The notes below the pieces were generated by a model. It was not told the DNA's origin. It did not search any database and worked only from the letters and a program-made list of their open reading frames with translations. Shown in pieces: positions 52,803-62,948 of a DNA stretch of 64,000 nucleotides. The stretch spans positions 62,001 through 126,000 of the forward strand of contig NZ_JAAABI010000001.1 in assembly GCF_009903685.1 (NCBI RefSeq), written 5' to 3'. The position numbers and the translations under genes were made by a program. The DNA comes from Flagellimonas ochracea. Its GTDB lineage: Bacteria; Bacteroidota; Bacteroidia; Flavobacteriales; Flavobacteriaceae. How positions within the stretch are numbered: position 1 is the stretch's first letter; every line of letters begins with the position of its first letter.

Positions 52803-53205
52803 TTTCTGTTTTTTAACTAAGTAGGTTTAATATAAAAACTATTACGGAACAAATGGTTAAAAAGTGTTAAGTCTTGATTTTTGATCTTCTCGTGTGAATT
52901 GTTACCTGCATGATCAACAACTTGTTTTCTGGAAAGGAAGTGGGTTGAAATAAAGAAATAAGTAATACAATTCCTACAAATATATGGTTAGTTTCCAGAA
53001 AGTTAGCAGCCTCAGTTTTTAAAAACCTCGATGAAATACAAATCGAATCGGTCTACTGTTTTTGGACTTGAAAACGTTCATCGATGATAAAATGCACTTT
53101 GCCTGAAAAAAGTTTTTACACCGAAAAAAAAGTGACGTTAAGCGACATAAATCAGAACTAGGAAGCAGGTGATGGTACATTTACCATGTAATAAAAACCC
53201 AAATC
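52803..53205. other. 403-base gap, largest in the window
   Basis: I see no gene on either strand. The sequence is AT-rich with several stops in all frames. Near the right end an inverted repeat ATGGTA-CATT-TACCAT (53172-53187) lies 18 bases before the small secreted gene and contains TACATTTA, a near match to TAnnTTTG. No riboswitch or structured RNA could be recognised. Confidence 0.6.
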
Positions 53206-53442
53206 ATGAAAACAATATTCACCTTCATCGCGATCATCTTCTTCGGAACAGCAGCTATGGCTCAGAATGATAGTAAAGAAGTTAAAGTGGCTACTACTGC
53301 CGCTGGTGTTGAATTGAATATTGATATTACGAAAGCTGACAAGAGCGAAACCGAAGTTGCTAGATTGTACAAGTTCAAAAATTCCAGAATTAAAAAAGAA
53401 CTTGCTTTTAGAACTAAAAACAACCGATCTAAATTGGTATAA
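53206..53442 (+). CDS. Small secreted protein of unknown function
   Basis: A 78-residue protein with a clear signal peptide MKTIFTFIAIIFFGTAAMAQ and a mature part of about 58 residues, basic near the end (KNSRIKKELAFRTKNNRSKL) and acidic in the middle (VELNIDITKADKSETEV). I do not recognise a family. Its stop is two bases before the next tiny gene, so the two look like an operon. The long untranslated gap upstream could hold its control region. Translation is supported by the signal peptide and by the position. Confidence 0.72.
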   Translation: MKTIFTFIAIIFFGTAAMAQNDSKEVKVATTAAGVELNIDITKADKSETEVARLYKFKNSRIKKELAFRTKNNRSKLV

Positions 53443-53444
53443 TC

Positions 53445-53546
53445 ATGATATTGGGAATTTTAATTCCACTGACACTTTTTTTCAGTTTGGCCTTCGTAAT
53501 ATCCGCGATAGCCTTCTCGCTTCGAAAACGAAGAGGTCAATCCTAA
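53445..53546 (+). CDS. Tiny single-helix membrane protein
   Basis: A 33-codon frame, ATG at 53445 and TAA at 53544-53546. The product starts MILGILIPLTLFFSLAFV, forms one membrane helix of about 23 residues, and ends in a positive tail (SLRKRRGQS), which predicts a cytoplasmic C-terminus by the positive-inside rule. It lies two bases after the stop of the secreted 78-residue protein. Codon use and the coherent helix argue for a real gene that automatic methods would miss; there is no family evidence. Confidence 0.55.
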   Translation: MILGILIPLTLFFSLAFVISAIAFSLRKRRGQS

Positions 53547-53577
53547 AAACCCTTAAGAACGGTATACATTACAGAAG

Positions 53578-55155
53578 CTATTCTAACCCTGGTTGTTTTA
53601 TCTTGTAGTTTAATTTTTGTTTTTCTTGTTGCACAGTCTTCTTTACATCCTCTAAAAGTGCTTTTGCGTCATAGATAACACCGTCCTTTATGGTGTAAGA
53701 AACACCACCTACTCGAACCACTTCGTTATCTTCGGTCAATTTAATAGCTCCTGTGCCGTATAGTACCTTAAGATTTTTTAATGGGTTTTCGGAAACAATA
53801 ACGAAATCGGCCAATTTACCTACGGAAACAGTACCAATTTTATCTGCCATGCCCAAAGCTTCTGCACCATTCAACGTGGCAGAACGAATTACCTCCAAGG
53901 GATGGAAACCGGCTTCTCGTAGCAGTTCCATTTCACGGATATAGGCGAAACCATAAAGTTGAAAAATAAATCCGGAGTCGGAACCCGTTGTCACTCTACC
54001 ACCTCGATTCTTGTACTCGTTGACAAAAGTCATCCAAAGTTTGTAATTCTCACGCCAGGCCACTTCTTGTTCGGTACCCCAATCGTGCCAATAGGAGCCA
54101 TGTGAAATTTTACTGGGTTGGTAAAAATCCCAAAGGGATGGCAGCGTGTAGTCCTCATGCCATTCGGCTCTTCTTGCCCTATGTAAGTCACGGCTGGCTT
54201 CATAAATATTTAACGTTGGGTCCAAAGTAAAATCCAAGCTAATGAGTTCGTTCATGACGTTGTTCCAATGCTCGGAATAAGGTTTGGCGGCCTGTTTCCA
54301 TAGTTTACCAGCTTCTTCAAACCTATGTTGCTCATTTTGATAGTTGTAGTCCAAGGGATAATCCTGAACGGTTCGGTCCTCAAAGAGTGCCTCTGGAAGT
54401 CCGTACCAATGTTCCATACTGGTCAGCCCGGCCCTTGCGGAATTCAATACGTTCCAACGGGCCACATCTAGTTGCGCATGATGACAAGCGGAACGCAGGC
54501 CCAATTTTTTGTTCTCATCTAGGGCTGCTGCCATTATTTCTGGAGGGGCTCCAAAGAATTTGATGCCATCCGCGCCACGCTCCGCATTGGCACGGACCCA
54601 TTTTCTAGCTTGTTCAGGGGTGCTTATGGGGGCATCATTCAACGGGTTGAAATCATTGGTTTTTTGCCCAAAGATGGTATGGGTAATTATTCTGGGGGCA
54701 ATAATTTCGTTTTTCTGACTCTTCTTTTTTAGGTCCATGGACCAATCAACACCTCTTCCTCCAACTTCCCTAACCGTTGTAACACCGTGGCCCATCCATA
54801 ATTTAAACACATAATCTGGCGGTGCTCCCTGCGCTTGTCCTCCAATATGGGTGTGCATGTCCACAAATCCTGGAAGCAGGTACATGCCCGAGCAATCGAG
54901 CTCCTTGCCTCCGGGTTTTAGCTTTGGCCTCTTGGAGTCGTCGATTTTTACGCCTGGATACCCCACCACTTTTATATCAACGATTTTATTGTTTTCTACG
55001 ACAATGTCAATGGGGCCCCTTGGAGGTGCTCCGTTTCCATTGATGAGCATCACTCCTCGAATAATAAGTTGTGGAAAAGGACCTTCACTTAGTTCTTCCT
55101 GCCCTTGAATTGTGGAAAACAGCAGAAACAGTAGTAAGAAAGCTATTTTTTTCAT
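53578..55155 (-). CDS. Secreted amidohydrolase
   Basis: A 525-residue metal-dependent hydrolase with signal MKKIAFLLLFLLFSTIQGQ. The amidohydrolase barrel has PGFVDMHTHIGG (HxH metal ligands), GADGIKFFGAPPE (probable bridging Lys), RSACHHAQ and TSMEHWYGLP (later metal histidines), and TTGSDSGFIFQL (final Asp), with the beta-sandwich ends ELDCSGMYLLPGF and VGKLADFVIVSENPL. The family includes prolidases and imidazolonepropionase-like enzymes; substrate is unclear. It follows the M14 peptidase gene by eight bases, which suggests peptide breakdown. Confidence 0.92.
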   Translation of the reverse strand: MKKIAFLLLFLLFSTIQGQEELSEGPFPQLIIRGVMLINGNGAPPRGPIDIVVENNKIVDIKVVGYPGVKIDDSKRPKLKPGGKELDCSGMYLLPGFVDMHTHIGGQAQGAPPDYVFKLWMGHGVTTVREVGGRGVDWSMDLKKKSQKNEIIAPRIITHTIFGQKTNDFNPLNDAPISTPEQARKWVRANAERGADGIKFFGAPPEIMAAALDENKKLGLRSACHHAQLDVARWNVLNSARAGLTSMEHWYGLPEALFEDRTVQDYPLDYNYQNEQHRFEEAGKLWKQAAKPYSEHWNNVMNELISLDFTLDPTLNIYEASRDLHRARRAEWHEDYTLPSLWDFYQPSKISHGSYWHDWGTEQEVAWRENYKLWMTFVNEYKNRGGRVTTGSDSGFIFQLYGFAYIREMELLREAGFHPLEVIRSATLNGAEALGMADKIGTVSVGKLADFVIVSENPLKNLKVLYGTGAIKLTEDNEVVRVGGVSYTIKDGVIYDAKALLEDVKKTVQQEKQKLNYKIKQPGLE

Positions 55156-55163
55156 AGTTAAGG

Positions 55164-57677
55164 TTATTCTGGAATTTCAATTTTATTGCCTAAAAAAAGT
55201 GCGTTTAAAAATAATCGGTTGGTGCCGTACCAAGAACCCCTAAAATTGGGACTGTCCGCAAAAAGCACAACGCGGCCGGAACCTACCTTGCTCACTATAA
55301 GAGAGGCTGAAGGTTTTAGGTTTTCTTCTAGGTTTTTCTTCGAGATGAAACCATCTATATGTGGACTTTTAGAATATTTGGCTACCGTAGCGTACTCATT
55401 TTTGCTGGGTGCCAGCCAAACCGTATTGTTCTTATATATAGGGATAGAGGCATCTCTATAACCAAAGGCCAAAGGATGGGTCATATCCAAATCAACTTTT
55501 AAAATAATGCCACCCACTCTTTCCTTTCCAAGGTTTTCTGGGGCATCCACATAGGGCTTGCGTTCTACAGTTGCGGTGGAATCCTTTTCTTCTTCTGTGA
55601 GCTTTTCCTTGACCAGTTTTTTGTCCACGGCCCATTTGGTAGCTGTTCCGATGGTAACCAATGTATTCCCCTTGCTTACCCAATCTTTGATTTTATCAAA
55701 CTGTTTTTCTGAGAAGTCATAGCTTCCAGATACAATTACCAGTGTATTATATTTGTCCAAGTTGGTCTGACCAAAATTTCGCAAAGGAATTTTGGTAATG
55801 GGCATATGGACCCGGGTATCGAGCAAGTGCCAAACCTCTCCTGCTTCATAGGACCGAACGCCGTGTCCAATTAGCATGGCCGCTTTGGGTTTTGTGATGG
55901 GTTCCACATATCGGCTTCCTAGATCAATGCCCTTTAAACTGTATCCCGAATTGACCGCGAACATCGGCACCTGATATTTCTCTTGGGCTTCTCTCACCAA
56001 TTGGTAAACCATATCCGCTTCCTTTTTCTGCAAACTCACAGGAACCACCAAAGCTCCATAATTGAAACTTTTGTCACCAGAGGTCGTTTTCACCGTGAAA
56101 GGTTTAAATGAGGAAGAGACAACCAAGCCTTCAGTTTGAAGGAAGTTCAACACCGCTACCGCATTGTAGTCATCATAATCGATAATGTAGGCATACCTTG
56201 ATTTTTGAACCGCACTTGGTTTGACCAAATCATCAAGAGATGTAACTTTTTCACCAAGATTTAAACCAGTGACAGGCTCATATTTCATATTATAAAAGTT
56301 GGCCACAGACCAAGCTGAAGCATCGTAGTAGACACTGTCCCTGTACTTATCGTATGTTTCAAACATGGTCTGTACCATGCGATATTGGGGTTGTTGGGTA
56401 GGAACGACAAACTTGTCACCAGGTTTATATACATCAATTTCATGAAGGAGCAACTTGTCGACAAAAGCTTTCACCCGGTTGGGATCATGCGCATCACCGA
56501 AAGAATACCCTTTAACCCTACTTTTTGAGGCATTTGACAATGCGCTTTTAAAGAAATTTTGTTGATATTTCCGCATCATGGCCTTGTTTTCCACGGCAGC
56601 CTTTACGGTGGTTATACTGGAGGTATACTGATTTCTTATGGTAAACGGAAAAGTAATTTCCCCAAAAGCGGTTTCCTGTTTGTGACCTCTGGAGCTGGCC
56701 TGCTCAAAAAGTAGCCCCAGACCACCCTGCAAGTCAGGGTAGGAGGAGCCATAGCCAGGATATGTGCCGTCAAAGACCTCTTTGGTGAAGTAAAAGGAAC
56801 CTATACTATCCAACGCCTTTGAAAAATAATCCCCGAAAAGATTATTGAGGTCTATATAGTTTTCTTTGGGCATGATGGGATTTAAGGAACCATTGTCCTT
56901 CATGGGTTCAAAAAAGTACGAGCTCTGGCTTCCCATTTCATGAAAATCGGTTACGACATTGGGATACCACTGGTGGTACCAAGTTAGTTTGCCACGGCTT
57001 TCAGGATTTATGCCCAAGAGCCAGTCGCGATTAAGGTCGAACCAATAGTGATTGGTTCTTCCCCTTGGCCAGTATTCGTTATGTTCGGCATCTTGTGGAT
57101 CGCCCACCAAAGGATTTCCTTGATACGTGTTGGCCCATTGCGTATGCCTATCCCGACCATCTGGATTTATGGTGGGGTCGATAAAAATAACCGCATTGTC
57201 CAGATAGTTCAAGATTTCTGGATTGTTGGATGCCACCAAAGTATACGCAGTCAATAGTGCTGCTTCTGAGCTGGAGGGTTCATTACCATGCACGTTATAG
57301 GCCAAATTGATGAAAATGGGAACATCGTCGTAATTGGATGGGTTCTGTGAAGGGTCTACGAAGCGTAGATGCTGTTGTTTCAACGCATCCAAATCTGTAT
57401 GGTTTTTTGGTGATGTCACAGTGAGCATGACCAATTTTCGCCCTTCATGGGTTTTTCCGTATTCATGAATGGTAGCTCTTTCCGATACTTCGGCCAGCTT
57501 GGTCAAATACGCAACGATGAGATCGTGTCTTGTGTGGTGTTCACCTATCCCATAGCCCAAATATGTTTCTGGTGACGGTATTTGGGAATCGAACGGATGA
57601 AATTTTTTGAAGAAGTAGTCTTGGGCAGATAGTGAAGTACTTAGAAAAAGCACTCCGAGCAGTAATTTTTTCAACAT
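55164..57677 (-). CDS. Secreted M14 zinc carboxypeptidase
   Basis: An 837-residue peptidase with signal MLKKLLLGVLFLSTSLSAQ. The M14 domain spans about 40-370: NVHGNEPSSSEAALL (zinc His130 and Glu133), FIDPTINPDGRDRHTQW, WFDLNRDWLLG, and VTDFHEMGSQSSYFFEP (third zinc ligand). The distal half resembles a glutamine-amidotransferase-like flavobacterial extension (AAMLIGHGVRSYEAGEVWHL, GSGRVVLFADSPNFRGSW). It sits between the histidine kinase (44 bases upstream) and amidohydrolase genes, all on the minus strand. Confidence 0.93.
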   Translation of the reverse strand: MLKKLLLGVLFLSTSLSAQDYFFKKFHPFDSQIPSPETYLGYGIGEHHTRHDLIVAYLTKLAEVSERATIHEYGKTHEGRKLVMLTVTSPKNHTDLDALKQQHLRFVDPSQNPSNYDDVPIFINLAYNVHGNEPSSSEAALLTAYTLVASNNPEILNYLDNAVIFIDPTINPDGRDRHTQWANTYQGNPLVGDPQDAEHNEYWPRGRTNHYWFDLNRDWLLGINPESRGKLTWYHQWYPNVVTDFHEMGSQSSYFFEPMKDNGSLNPIMPKENYIDLNNLFGDYFSKALDSIGSFYFTKEVFDGTYPGYGSSYPDLQGGLGLLFEQASSRGHKQETAFGEITFPFTIRNQYTSSITTVKAAVENKAMMRKYQQNFFKSALSNASKSRVKGYSFGDAHDPNRVKAFVDKLLLHEIDVYKPGDKFVVPTQQPQYRMVQTMFETYDKYRDSVYYDASAWSVANFYNMKYEPVTGLNLGEKVTSLDDLVKPSAVQKSRYAYIIDYDDYNAVAVLNFLQTEGLVVSSSFKPFTVKTTSGDKSFNYGALVVPVSLQKKEADMVYQLVREAQEKYQVPMFAVNSGYSLKGIDLGSRYVEPITKPKAAMLIGHGVRSYEAGEVWHLLDTRVHMPITKIPLRNFGQTNLDKYNTLVIVSGSYDFSEKQFDKIKDWVSKGNTLVTIGTATKWAVDKKLVKEKLTEEEKDSTATVERKPYVDAPENLGKERVGGIILKVDLDMTHPLAFGYRDASIPIYKNNTVWLAPSKNEYATVAKYSKSPHIDGFISKKNLEENLKPSASLIVSKVGSGRVVLFADSPNFRGSWYGTNRLFLNALFLGNKIEIPE

Positions 57678-57721
57678 TCGGACGAAGATTTCTGTTAATC
57701 TTCTAAAGATAGGAAAACGAT

Positions 57722-58939
57722 TTAATCAACCGAATTGAATTCTTCAACAACTTCCTCGAACACCATTCTATAATAGGTGCCTTTTCGTTTATAGTCCCGT
57801 GTGATGGAACCTCGAAGTTGTCGGGCGAGATTGTAGATCAGTTTTAAGCCCAGCGATTTTGTGTTTTTGGAGTTAACGTCCTCGGGATAGCCCACCCCAT
57901 TATCTCCTAAATACATTTCGTACCTATTATCCAAAAGCTTGCGTAAAGAAATCTCAATTTCACCCTCGCCATCATCCCTAATACCATATTTAAGGGCATT
58001 GGTTATGGTTTCGTTGATGATGAGCCCTAAGGGAATCACGGTGTCAATACTAAGTTTGTTGTCCGGAATATCCAATTTTACTTTCACCTGGTCGGAATTG
58101 CCCTTGACAGAACGTACCAAGTACTCACAAAGTTCCTTAACATAGGGTCTTAACTCAATTTTGGACAAGTAATCATCTCGTTTGTAAAGCATTTCATGTA
58201 CCATGGCCATGGATACCACCCTGTTTTGACTACTCTTGATGAGGTTGCTTATTTTTTCATCATCAATGGTCCTGGATTGCATGCTCAAAAGACTGGATAC
58301 GGTCTGTAGGTTATTCTTTACCCGATGGTGGACTTCTTTCAAGAGAGTTTCCTTTTCTTGAATTCGCTCTTGTATTTCGTTTCTGGATTTATACAATTTA
58401 TGATGCGCACGCAATAAATTTCTTCCGAAAACCCCGCCCAATAGATAGATGGCAAAAACTGCGCTTAAAAAGGCAAACCAGTTTTTCGATTCCTCTGGAA
58501 TGGTATTCGTTCCGATTCTAAAATCTCCCAATTCATACAAAAACAAAATGGCCAATACTGCTAAATTGATTATGAGGTAGAATTGTCCATAAACTTGGGT
58601 GGTGACATAGCCCGCAAATACAACAATTGCCAAAACAAAGATGAAAGGACTTTGTATGCCCCCGCTGAACAAGACGACAATAATTGCACCTGCCATAGCA
58701 AGAATGGAAGTAAGGTTATAGGTGATCACCAACTTTTTATGCGATTTAAAAAGTACGGTATTCAAAATATTTATCACCGCAAAACCAATAAACGTGTAGG
58801 GAATAACACCTTTTATATTTAAAAATGAATAGCATACGATACCAAAAAGAATCGCGAATAAAGAAGAATTGTAATTGACCTTTAGTATCAAATCGACTTT
58901 GTCTTGTAAACGATATCTGTCCTTAATAGGATTACTCAT
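57722..58939 (-). CDS. Membrane sensor histidine kinase, HisKA_2 type, orphan
   Basis: A 405-residue protein with about six membrane helices in the first 175 residues, a short linker coiled coil, and a HisKA_2 kinase core: LLKEVHHRVKNNLQTVSSLL with the phospho-accepting His near 204, followed by a HATPase with IINETITNALKYGI (N box) and GDNGVGYPED (G1 box) and SLGLKLIYNLARQL. HisKA_2 kinases often act in light or stress signalling. No response regulator is adjacent. It heads a possible unit with the M14 peptidase and amidohydrolase genes. Confidence 0.92.
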   Translation of the reverse strand: MSNPIKDRYRLQDKVDLILKVNYNSSLFAILFGIVCYSFLNIKGVIPYTFIGFAVINILNTVLFKSHKKLVITYNLTSILAMAGAIIVVLFSGGIQSPFIFVLAIVVFAGYVTTQVYGQFYLIINLAVLAILFLYELGDFRIGTNTIPEESKNWFAFLSAVFAIYLLGGVFGRNLLRAHHKLYKSRNEIQERIQEKETLLKEVHHRVKNNLQTVSSLLSMQSRTIDDEKISNLIKSSQNRVVSMAMVHEMLYKRDDYLSKIELRPYVKELCEYLVRSVKGNSDQVKVKLDIPDNKLSIDTVIPLGLIINETITNALKYGIRDDGEGEIEISLRKLLDNRYEMYLGDNGVGYPEDVNSKNTKSLGLKLIYNLARQLRGSITRDYKRKGTYYRMVFEEVVEEFNSVD

Positions 58940-59046
58940 ATGCTGCGTCGAATTCTTCTTGTACTACAAAAAAGGTTGAAAAAGGCGTAGTAAAGTAGCT
59001 ATTTATGGGGTGATTCTGCTGTAAATCTAAACTTTGTTTTTGATAT

Positions 59047-59077
59047 AATCAAAAGCGACAGCTATAAAAGCTGTCGC
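59047..59077 (-). terminator. Rho-independent terminator of secA
   Basis: Perfect 9-base arms GCGACAGCT (59055-59063) and AGCTGTCGC (59069-59077) enclose five bases; on the minus strand it is followed by four T. It lies 25 bases after the secA stop. Confidence 0.78.
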
Positions 59078-59101
59078 CACAATATTACGTTCTGTACTGT
59101 A

Positions 59102-62100
59102 TTAATCTTCTATCAATACCCATTCACCTTTATCGATGAGTGGTTCGGCTTGCTTGTACTTTACCGTCTTACTTTCCCCAGACATGATATTCTTGATGGT
59201 GACTCTGTCATTTCTTCCAATCTTTGGTTTTTCTCGAATAATTGTTTCGGTCACCTGTGGTCTTCTGCCCTGGGTTTGTCCTGCAGCCCTATTTTGAGCC
59301 GCCAATTCATCGCTGTTCGGAATTTCTTCCTTGGATGTTTTCAGATTCTCCTTGGGTCTTCGTACCGTTCTGGCCTCTTGAATTTGATTGGTGTTCTCAG
59401 AGGGAAGTTCTCCTTTGTACAAGAAAGAAATAACCTCTTTGTTCACCTTGTCTATCATTTCCTTGAAAAGCTCAAAGGCTTCGAACTTGTAAATCAACAA
59501 AGGGTCTTTTTGCTCATGAACCGCCAACTGCACCGACTGTTTTAGCTCATCCATCTTGCGCAAATGTGTCTTCCAAGAGTCATCAATAATAGCAAGGGTT
59601 ATATTTTTCTCAAAGTCTGTGATCAATTGCTTTCCATCGCTGTTGTAAGCTTTCTCCAGATTGGTGACCACATTCAAGGTTTTTATACCATCTGTGAACG
59701 GCACAACAATACGTTCGAACTTGTTGGCTTGATCTTCATATACCTTTTTGATTACCTGGAATGCAACAGTTGCACTACGTTCCATTTTTTGCTGGTAAAA
59801 ATCGTAGGCTGCTTTGTATACCGTATTGGCAATTTCCTGAAAGTTTTGTTTTTTAAATTCTTCCTCGTCCATTGGTGCGGTAATGGAGAAATATTTTATG
59901 AGCTCGAACTCAAAGTTTTTGTAGTCTTCGGCCATTTTGTTGGTCTCGGCAATCACCTCGCAGGTATCGTAGATCATGTTGGCAATATCCACTTTTAATC
60001 GCTCCCCTTGCAAAGCGTGTCTTCTCCGTTTGTAGACCACTTCCCGTTGCGCGTTCATCACATCATCGTACTCTAAAAGTCGCTTACGGATACCGAAGTT
60101 GTTCTCCTCCACTTTTTTCTGGGCACGCTCTATGGATTTGGTCATCATGGAATGTTGGATCACTTCTCCTTCTTCCAAGCCCATGCGGTCCATCATTTTG
60201 GCCACACGGTCCGATCCAAACAAACGCATGAGATTGTCTTCCAAGGAAACGTAGAATTGTGAACTTCCTGGATCTCCTTGACGTCCAGACCGTCCTCTCA
60301 ACTGTCTGTCCACCCTTCTTGAATCGTGTCGTTCGGTTCCAACAATCGCCAATCCTCCTGCTTTTTTCACCTCGTCGGAGAGCTTAATATCCGTTCCACG
60401 ACCTGCCATGTTGGTCGCTATGGTAACAACGCCAGCATTTCCAGCTTCGGCCACAATATCGGCCTCTTTCTTATGTAATTTGGCGTTCAATACGTTGTGC
60501 GGAATCTTCCGAACACTCAAAAGTTTGGAAAGAAGCTCTGAAATTTCCACGGAGGTGGTACCAATCAAAACCGGCCTTCCTGCCTTGGAAAGTTGTGTGA
60601 CTTCCTCAATTATGGCATTGTACTTTTCTCGTTTGGTCTTATAAATTAAATCATTTCGGTCATCACGCGCAATGGGCCTATTGGTTGGAATTTCCATGAC
60701 ATCCAACTTGTAGATTTCCCAAAACTCCCCTGCTTCGGTCACCGCTGTACCGGTCATCCCAGCCAGCTTGTTGTACATCCTGAAATAGTTTTGAAGCGTA
60801 ATGGTGGCGAAGGTTTGGGTCATGGCCTCAATCTTCACATTTTCTTTGGCCTCTATAGCTTGGTGCAGACCATCTGAGTATCTTCTACCGTCCATAATAC
60901 GACCGGTTTGCTCATCGACGATCATTACCTTGTTGTCCATGACCACATATTCCACATCCTTTTCAAAAAGAGTATAGGCCTTTAGCAGTTGGGTCATGGT
61001 ATGGATGCGTTCGCTTTTTACGGCAAAGTCTTTAAAGAGATCTTCCTTGAGTTCGGCTTCTTTTTCAATTTCGAGCTCTTGCTCCTCTATTTTGGCTATT
61101 TCACTACCTATATCGGGCATAACAAAGAAGTCTTTGTCCTGATCTCCAGAAATATAATCAACCCCTTTGTCTGTGAGTTCTATTTGATTGTTTTTTTCGT
61201 CAATTACAAAGAGCAGCTCGGCATCCACCTTGGGCATTTCCCGATTGTTGTCCTGCATGTAAAAGTTCTCGGTCTTTTGCAAAAGTTGCTTTACACCCTC
61301 TTCACTCAAAAATTTGATGAGGGCCTTATTTTTTGGCAGTCCTCTATGTACACGAAGCAATAATAAGCCTCCTTCCTTGGTATCGCCCTCTTTGATAAGT
61401 TTTTTGGCTTCGGCCAAAACTCCTGTAAGATATTGTCGTTGCATTTGGACAATATCAAAAACCTTTGGTTTTAGTTCATTGAATTCGTGCCGATCTCCTT
61501 CAGGTACGGGACCGGAAATGATCAATGGGGTCCGTGCGTCATCTATCAATACGGAATCCACCTCATCCACAATAGCATAATGGTGTGGACGCTGTACCAA
61601 ATCGCCTGGGGTGTGGGCCATATTGTCACGCAAATAGTCAAAACCAAATTCGTTGTTGGTTCCATAAGTGATATCAGCATTGTACGCGGCCCTTCTTCCA
61701 TCAGAATTTGGACGATGCTTGTCTATGCAGTCCACAGAAAGTCCATGGAATTCAAAAATGGGCGCCATCCATGTGCTATCACGCTTGGCCAAATAATCGT
61801 TGACCGTGACCAGATGTGCCCCTTTGCCCGCCAAGGCATTCAGATATAGGGGAAGTGTGGCCACCAAGGTTTTACCCTCTCCAGTCTGCATTTCTGCAAT
61901 TTTTCCTTGATGCAGGGCGATACCGCCAATGAGCTGTACATCATAATGGACCATATCCCAAGTAACCTCTTTACCCGCCGCATCCCATGAATTTTTCCAA
62001 ACGGCATTATCTCCTTTCAAGGATACATAGTCCTTCGTGCCAGATAGCAACCGGTCAAACTCGGTGGCTGTGACGGTCAAGGTTTCGTTGTTGGCAAAGC

Positions 62101-62464
62101 GTTTTGCGGTTTCCTTTATAACCGCAAAGGCTTCGGGAAGCATGTCATTGAGGGTTTTTTCAGAGATTTTGTATGCTTCCTCGTTAAGGCTATCTATTTC
62201 GACGTAGATTTCTTCATTCCGGTCTATGTCGTTGGAGTTTTGTACTTCTTCCTGCAGGGCTGCAATCTTCTGATTGATTTCTTTGCAATCTGCCGCTATC
62301 TGTGATTTAAACACAACTGTTTTTTCTCTTAGTTCGTCATGTGTTAAACCTTCCAGTTGCTGCTCAAAGGATTTTATTTCTTTCACCAAAGGTTCCAGTG
62401 CCTTTACGTCTTTCTGCGATTTATCTCCTACAAATACCTTTAGTACGGAATTAATAAAGCTCAT
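59102..62464 (-). CDS. secA: Preprotein translocase ATPase SecA, long form
   Basis: An 1120-residue motor that drives preproteins through SecYEG. Motifs include Walker [56 protein letters not shown], the switch [17 protein letters not shown] [19 protein letters not shown], and [26 protein letters not shown]. It is about 220 residues longer than E. coli SecA (901); extra parts lie in the N-terminal region (about 60-130) and in the preprotein-crosslinking region (about 330-480). The C-terminal zinc-binding CxC motif is absent; the tail ends [19 protein letters not shown]. This fits other Bacteroidota SecA proteins. Confidence 0.97.
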   Translation of the reverse strand: MSFINSVLKVFVGDKSQKDVKALEPLVKEIKSFEQQLEGLTHDELREKTVVFKSQIAADCKEINQKIAALQEEVQNSNDIDRNEEIYVEIDSLNEEAYKISEKTLNDMLPEAFAVIKETAKRFANNETLTVTATEFDRLLSGTKDYVSLKGDNAVWKNSWDAAGKEVTWDMVHYDVQLIGGIALHQGKIAEMQTGEGKTLVATLPLYLNALAGKGAHLVTVNDYLAKRDSTWMAPIFEFHGLSVDCIDKHRPNSDGRRAAYNADITYGTNNEFGFDYLRDNMAHTPGDLVQRPHHYAIVDEVDSVLIDDARTPLIISGPVPEGDRHEFNELKPKVFDIVQMQRQYLTGVLAEAKKLIKEGDTKEGGLLLLRVHRGLPKNKALIKFLSEEGVKQLLQKTENFYMQDNNREMPKVDAELLFVIDEKNNQIELTDKGVDYISGDQDKDFFVMPDIGSEIAKIEEQELEIEKEAELKEDLFKDFAVKSERIHTMTQLLKAYTLFEKDVEYVVMDNKVMIVDEQTGRIMDGRRYSDGLHQAIEAKENVKIEAMTQTFATITLQNYFRMYNKLAGMTGTAVTEAGEFWEIYKLDVMEIPTNRPIARDDRNDLIYKTKREKYNAIIEEVTQLSKAGRPVLIGTTSVEISELLSKLLSVRKIPHNVLNAKLHKKEADIVAEAGNAGVVTIATNMAGRGTDIKLSDEVKKAGGLAIVGTERHDSRRVDRQLRGRSGRQGDPGSSQFYVSLEDNLMRLFGSDRVAKMMDRMGLEEGEVIQHSMMTKSIERAQKKVEENNFGIRKRLLEYDDVMNAQREVVYKRRRHALQGERLKVDIANMIYDTCEVIAETNKMAEDYKNFEFELIKYFSITAPMDEEEFKKQNFQEIANTVYKAAYDFYQQKMERSATVAFQVIKKVYEDQANKFERIVVPFTDGIKTLNVVTNLEKAYNSDGKQLITDFEKNITLAIIDDSWKTHLRKMDELKQSVQLAVHEQKDPLLIYKFEAFELFKEMIDKVNKEVISFLYKGELPSENTNQIQEARTVRRPKENLKTSKEEIPNSDELAAQNRAAGQTQGRRPQVTETIIREKPKIGRNDRVTIKNIMSGESKTVKYKQAEPLIDKGEWVLIED

Positions 62465-62548
62465 GAAATTATTTTTCTTTTGATGTGCAAAAGCTATTCC
62501 ATAGTCCGGAGTGAAGTGAAAACTTTTGCTAGGGTGTCAAAATTACAT

Positions 62549-62577
62549 AAAAAAAAGCCTCAAAAGAGACTTTTTTA
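62549..62577. terminator. Bidirectional hairpin between the DUF2795 gene and secA
   Basis: AGCCTC-AAAA-GAGACT (62556-62571) makes a six-pair stem with one G-U, flanked by A on the left and T on the right, so it can act on both strands. It follows the DUF2795 stop on the minus strand. Confidence 0.6.
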
Positions 62578-62598
62578 CGGGGTTTGTTTTCTTGAAAG

Positions 62599-62823
62599 TT
62601 AATATTCATCCTCGTTCCAGAGGTAATCTTCCTCTGTGGGATAATCGGGCCAAATTTCTTCGATGGACTCATAAATTTCGCCACCTTCTTCTTCCATGCT
62701 CTGTAGGTTTTCAACAACCTCCAAGGGCGCTCCTGTTCGGATTGCGTAATCTATTAGTTCGTCTTTGGTGGCTGGCCACGGTGCATCACTTAAATATGAG
62801 GCTAATTCTAATGTCCAGTACAT
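62599..62823 (-). CDS. DUF2795 protein
   Basis: A 74-residue acidic soluble protein: MYWTLELASYLSDAPWPATK, then DELIDYAIRTGAPLEVVENL and a very acidic tail (WPDYPTEEDYLWNEDEY). The LxxAPWPATKDELIDYA pattern is that of DUF2795, a small helical family common in Bacteroidota and other bacteria; its function is unknown. It is transcribed toward secA with a hairpin between them. Confidence 0.85.
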   Translation of the reverse strand: MYWTLELASYLSDAPWPATKDELIDYAIRTGAPLEVVENLQSMEEEGGEIYESIEEIWPDYPTEEDYLWNEDEY

Positions 62824-62948
62824 AGTAACGGTTTGATTTTAAATTTTTTGCAAAAATAATTTTTAAACACAATTTGTCAAGCAAAATCGCAATTAATTAA
62901 AGATTATTTTGAAACTGACAAAATTCTAACGCCAAAAAAGCGATTTTA

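Noticed and set aside
59564..61849. Several plus-strand frames of 120 to 144 codons within secA
   Set aside because: All are shadows of the secA reading frame and none resembles a family.
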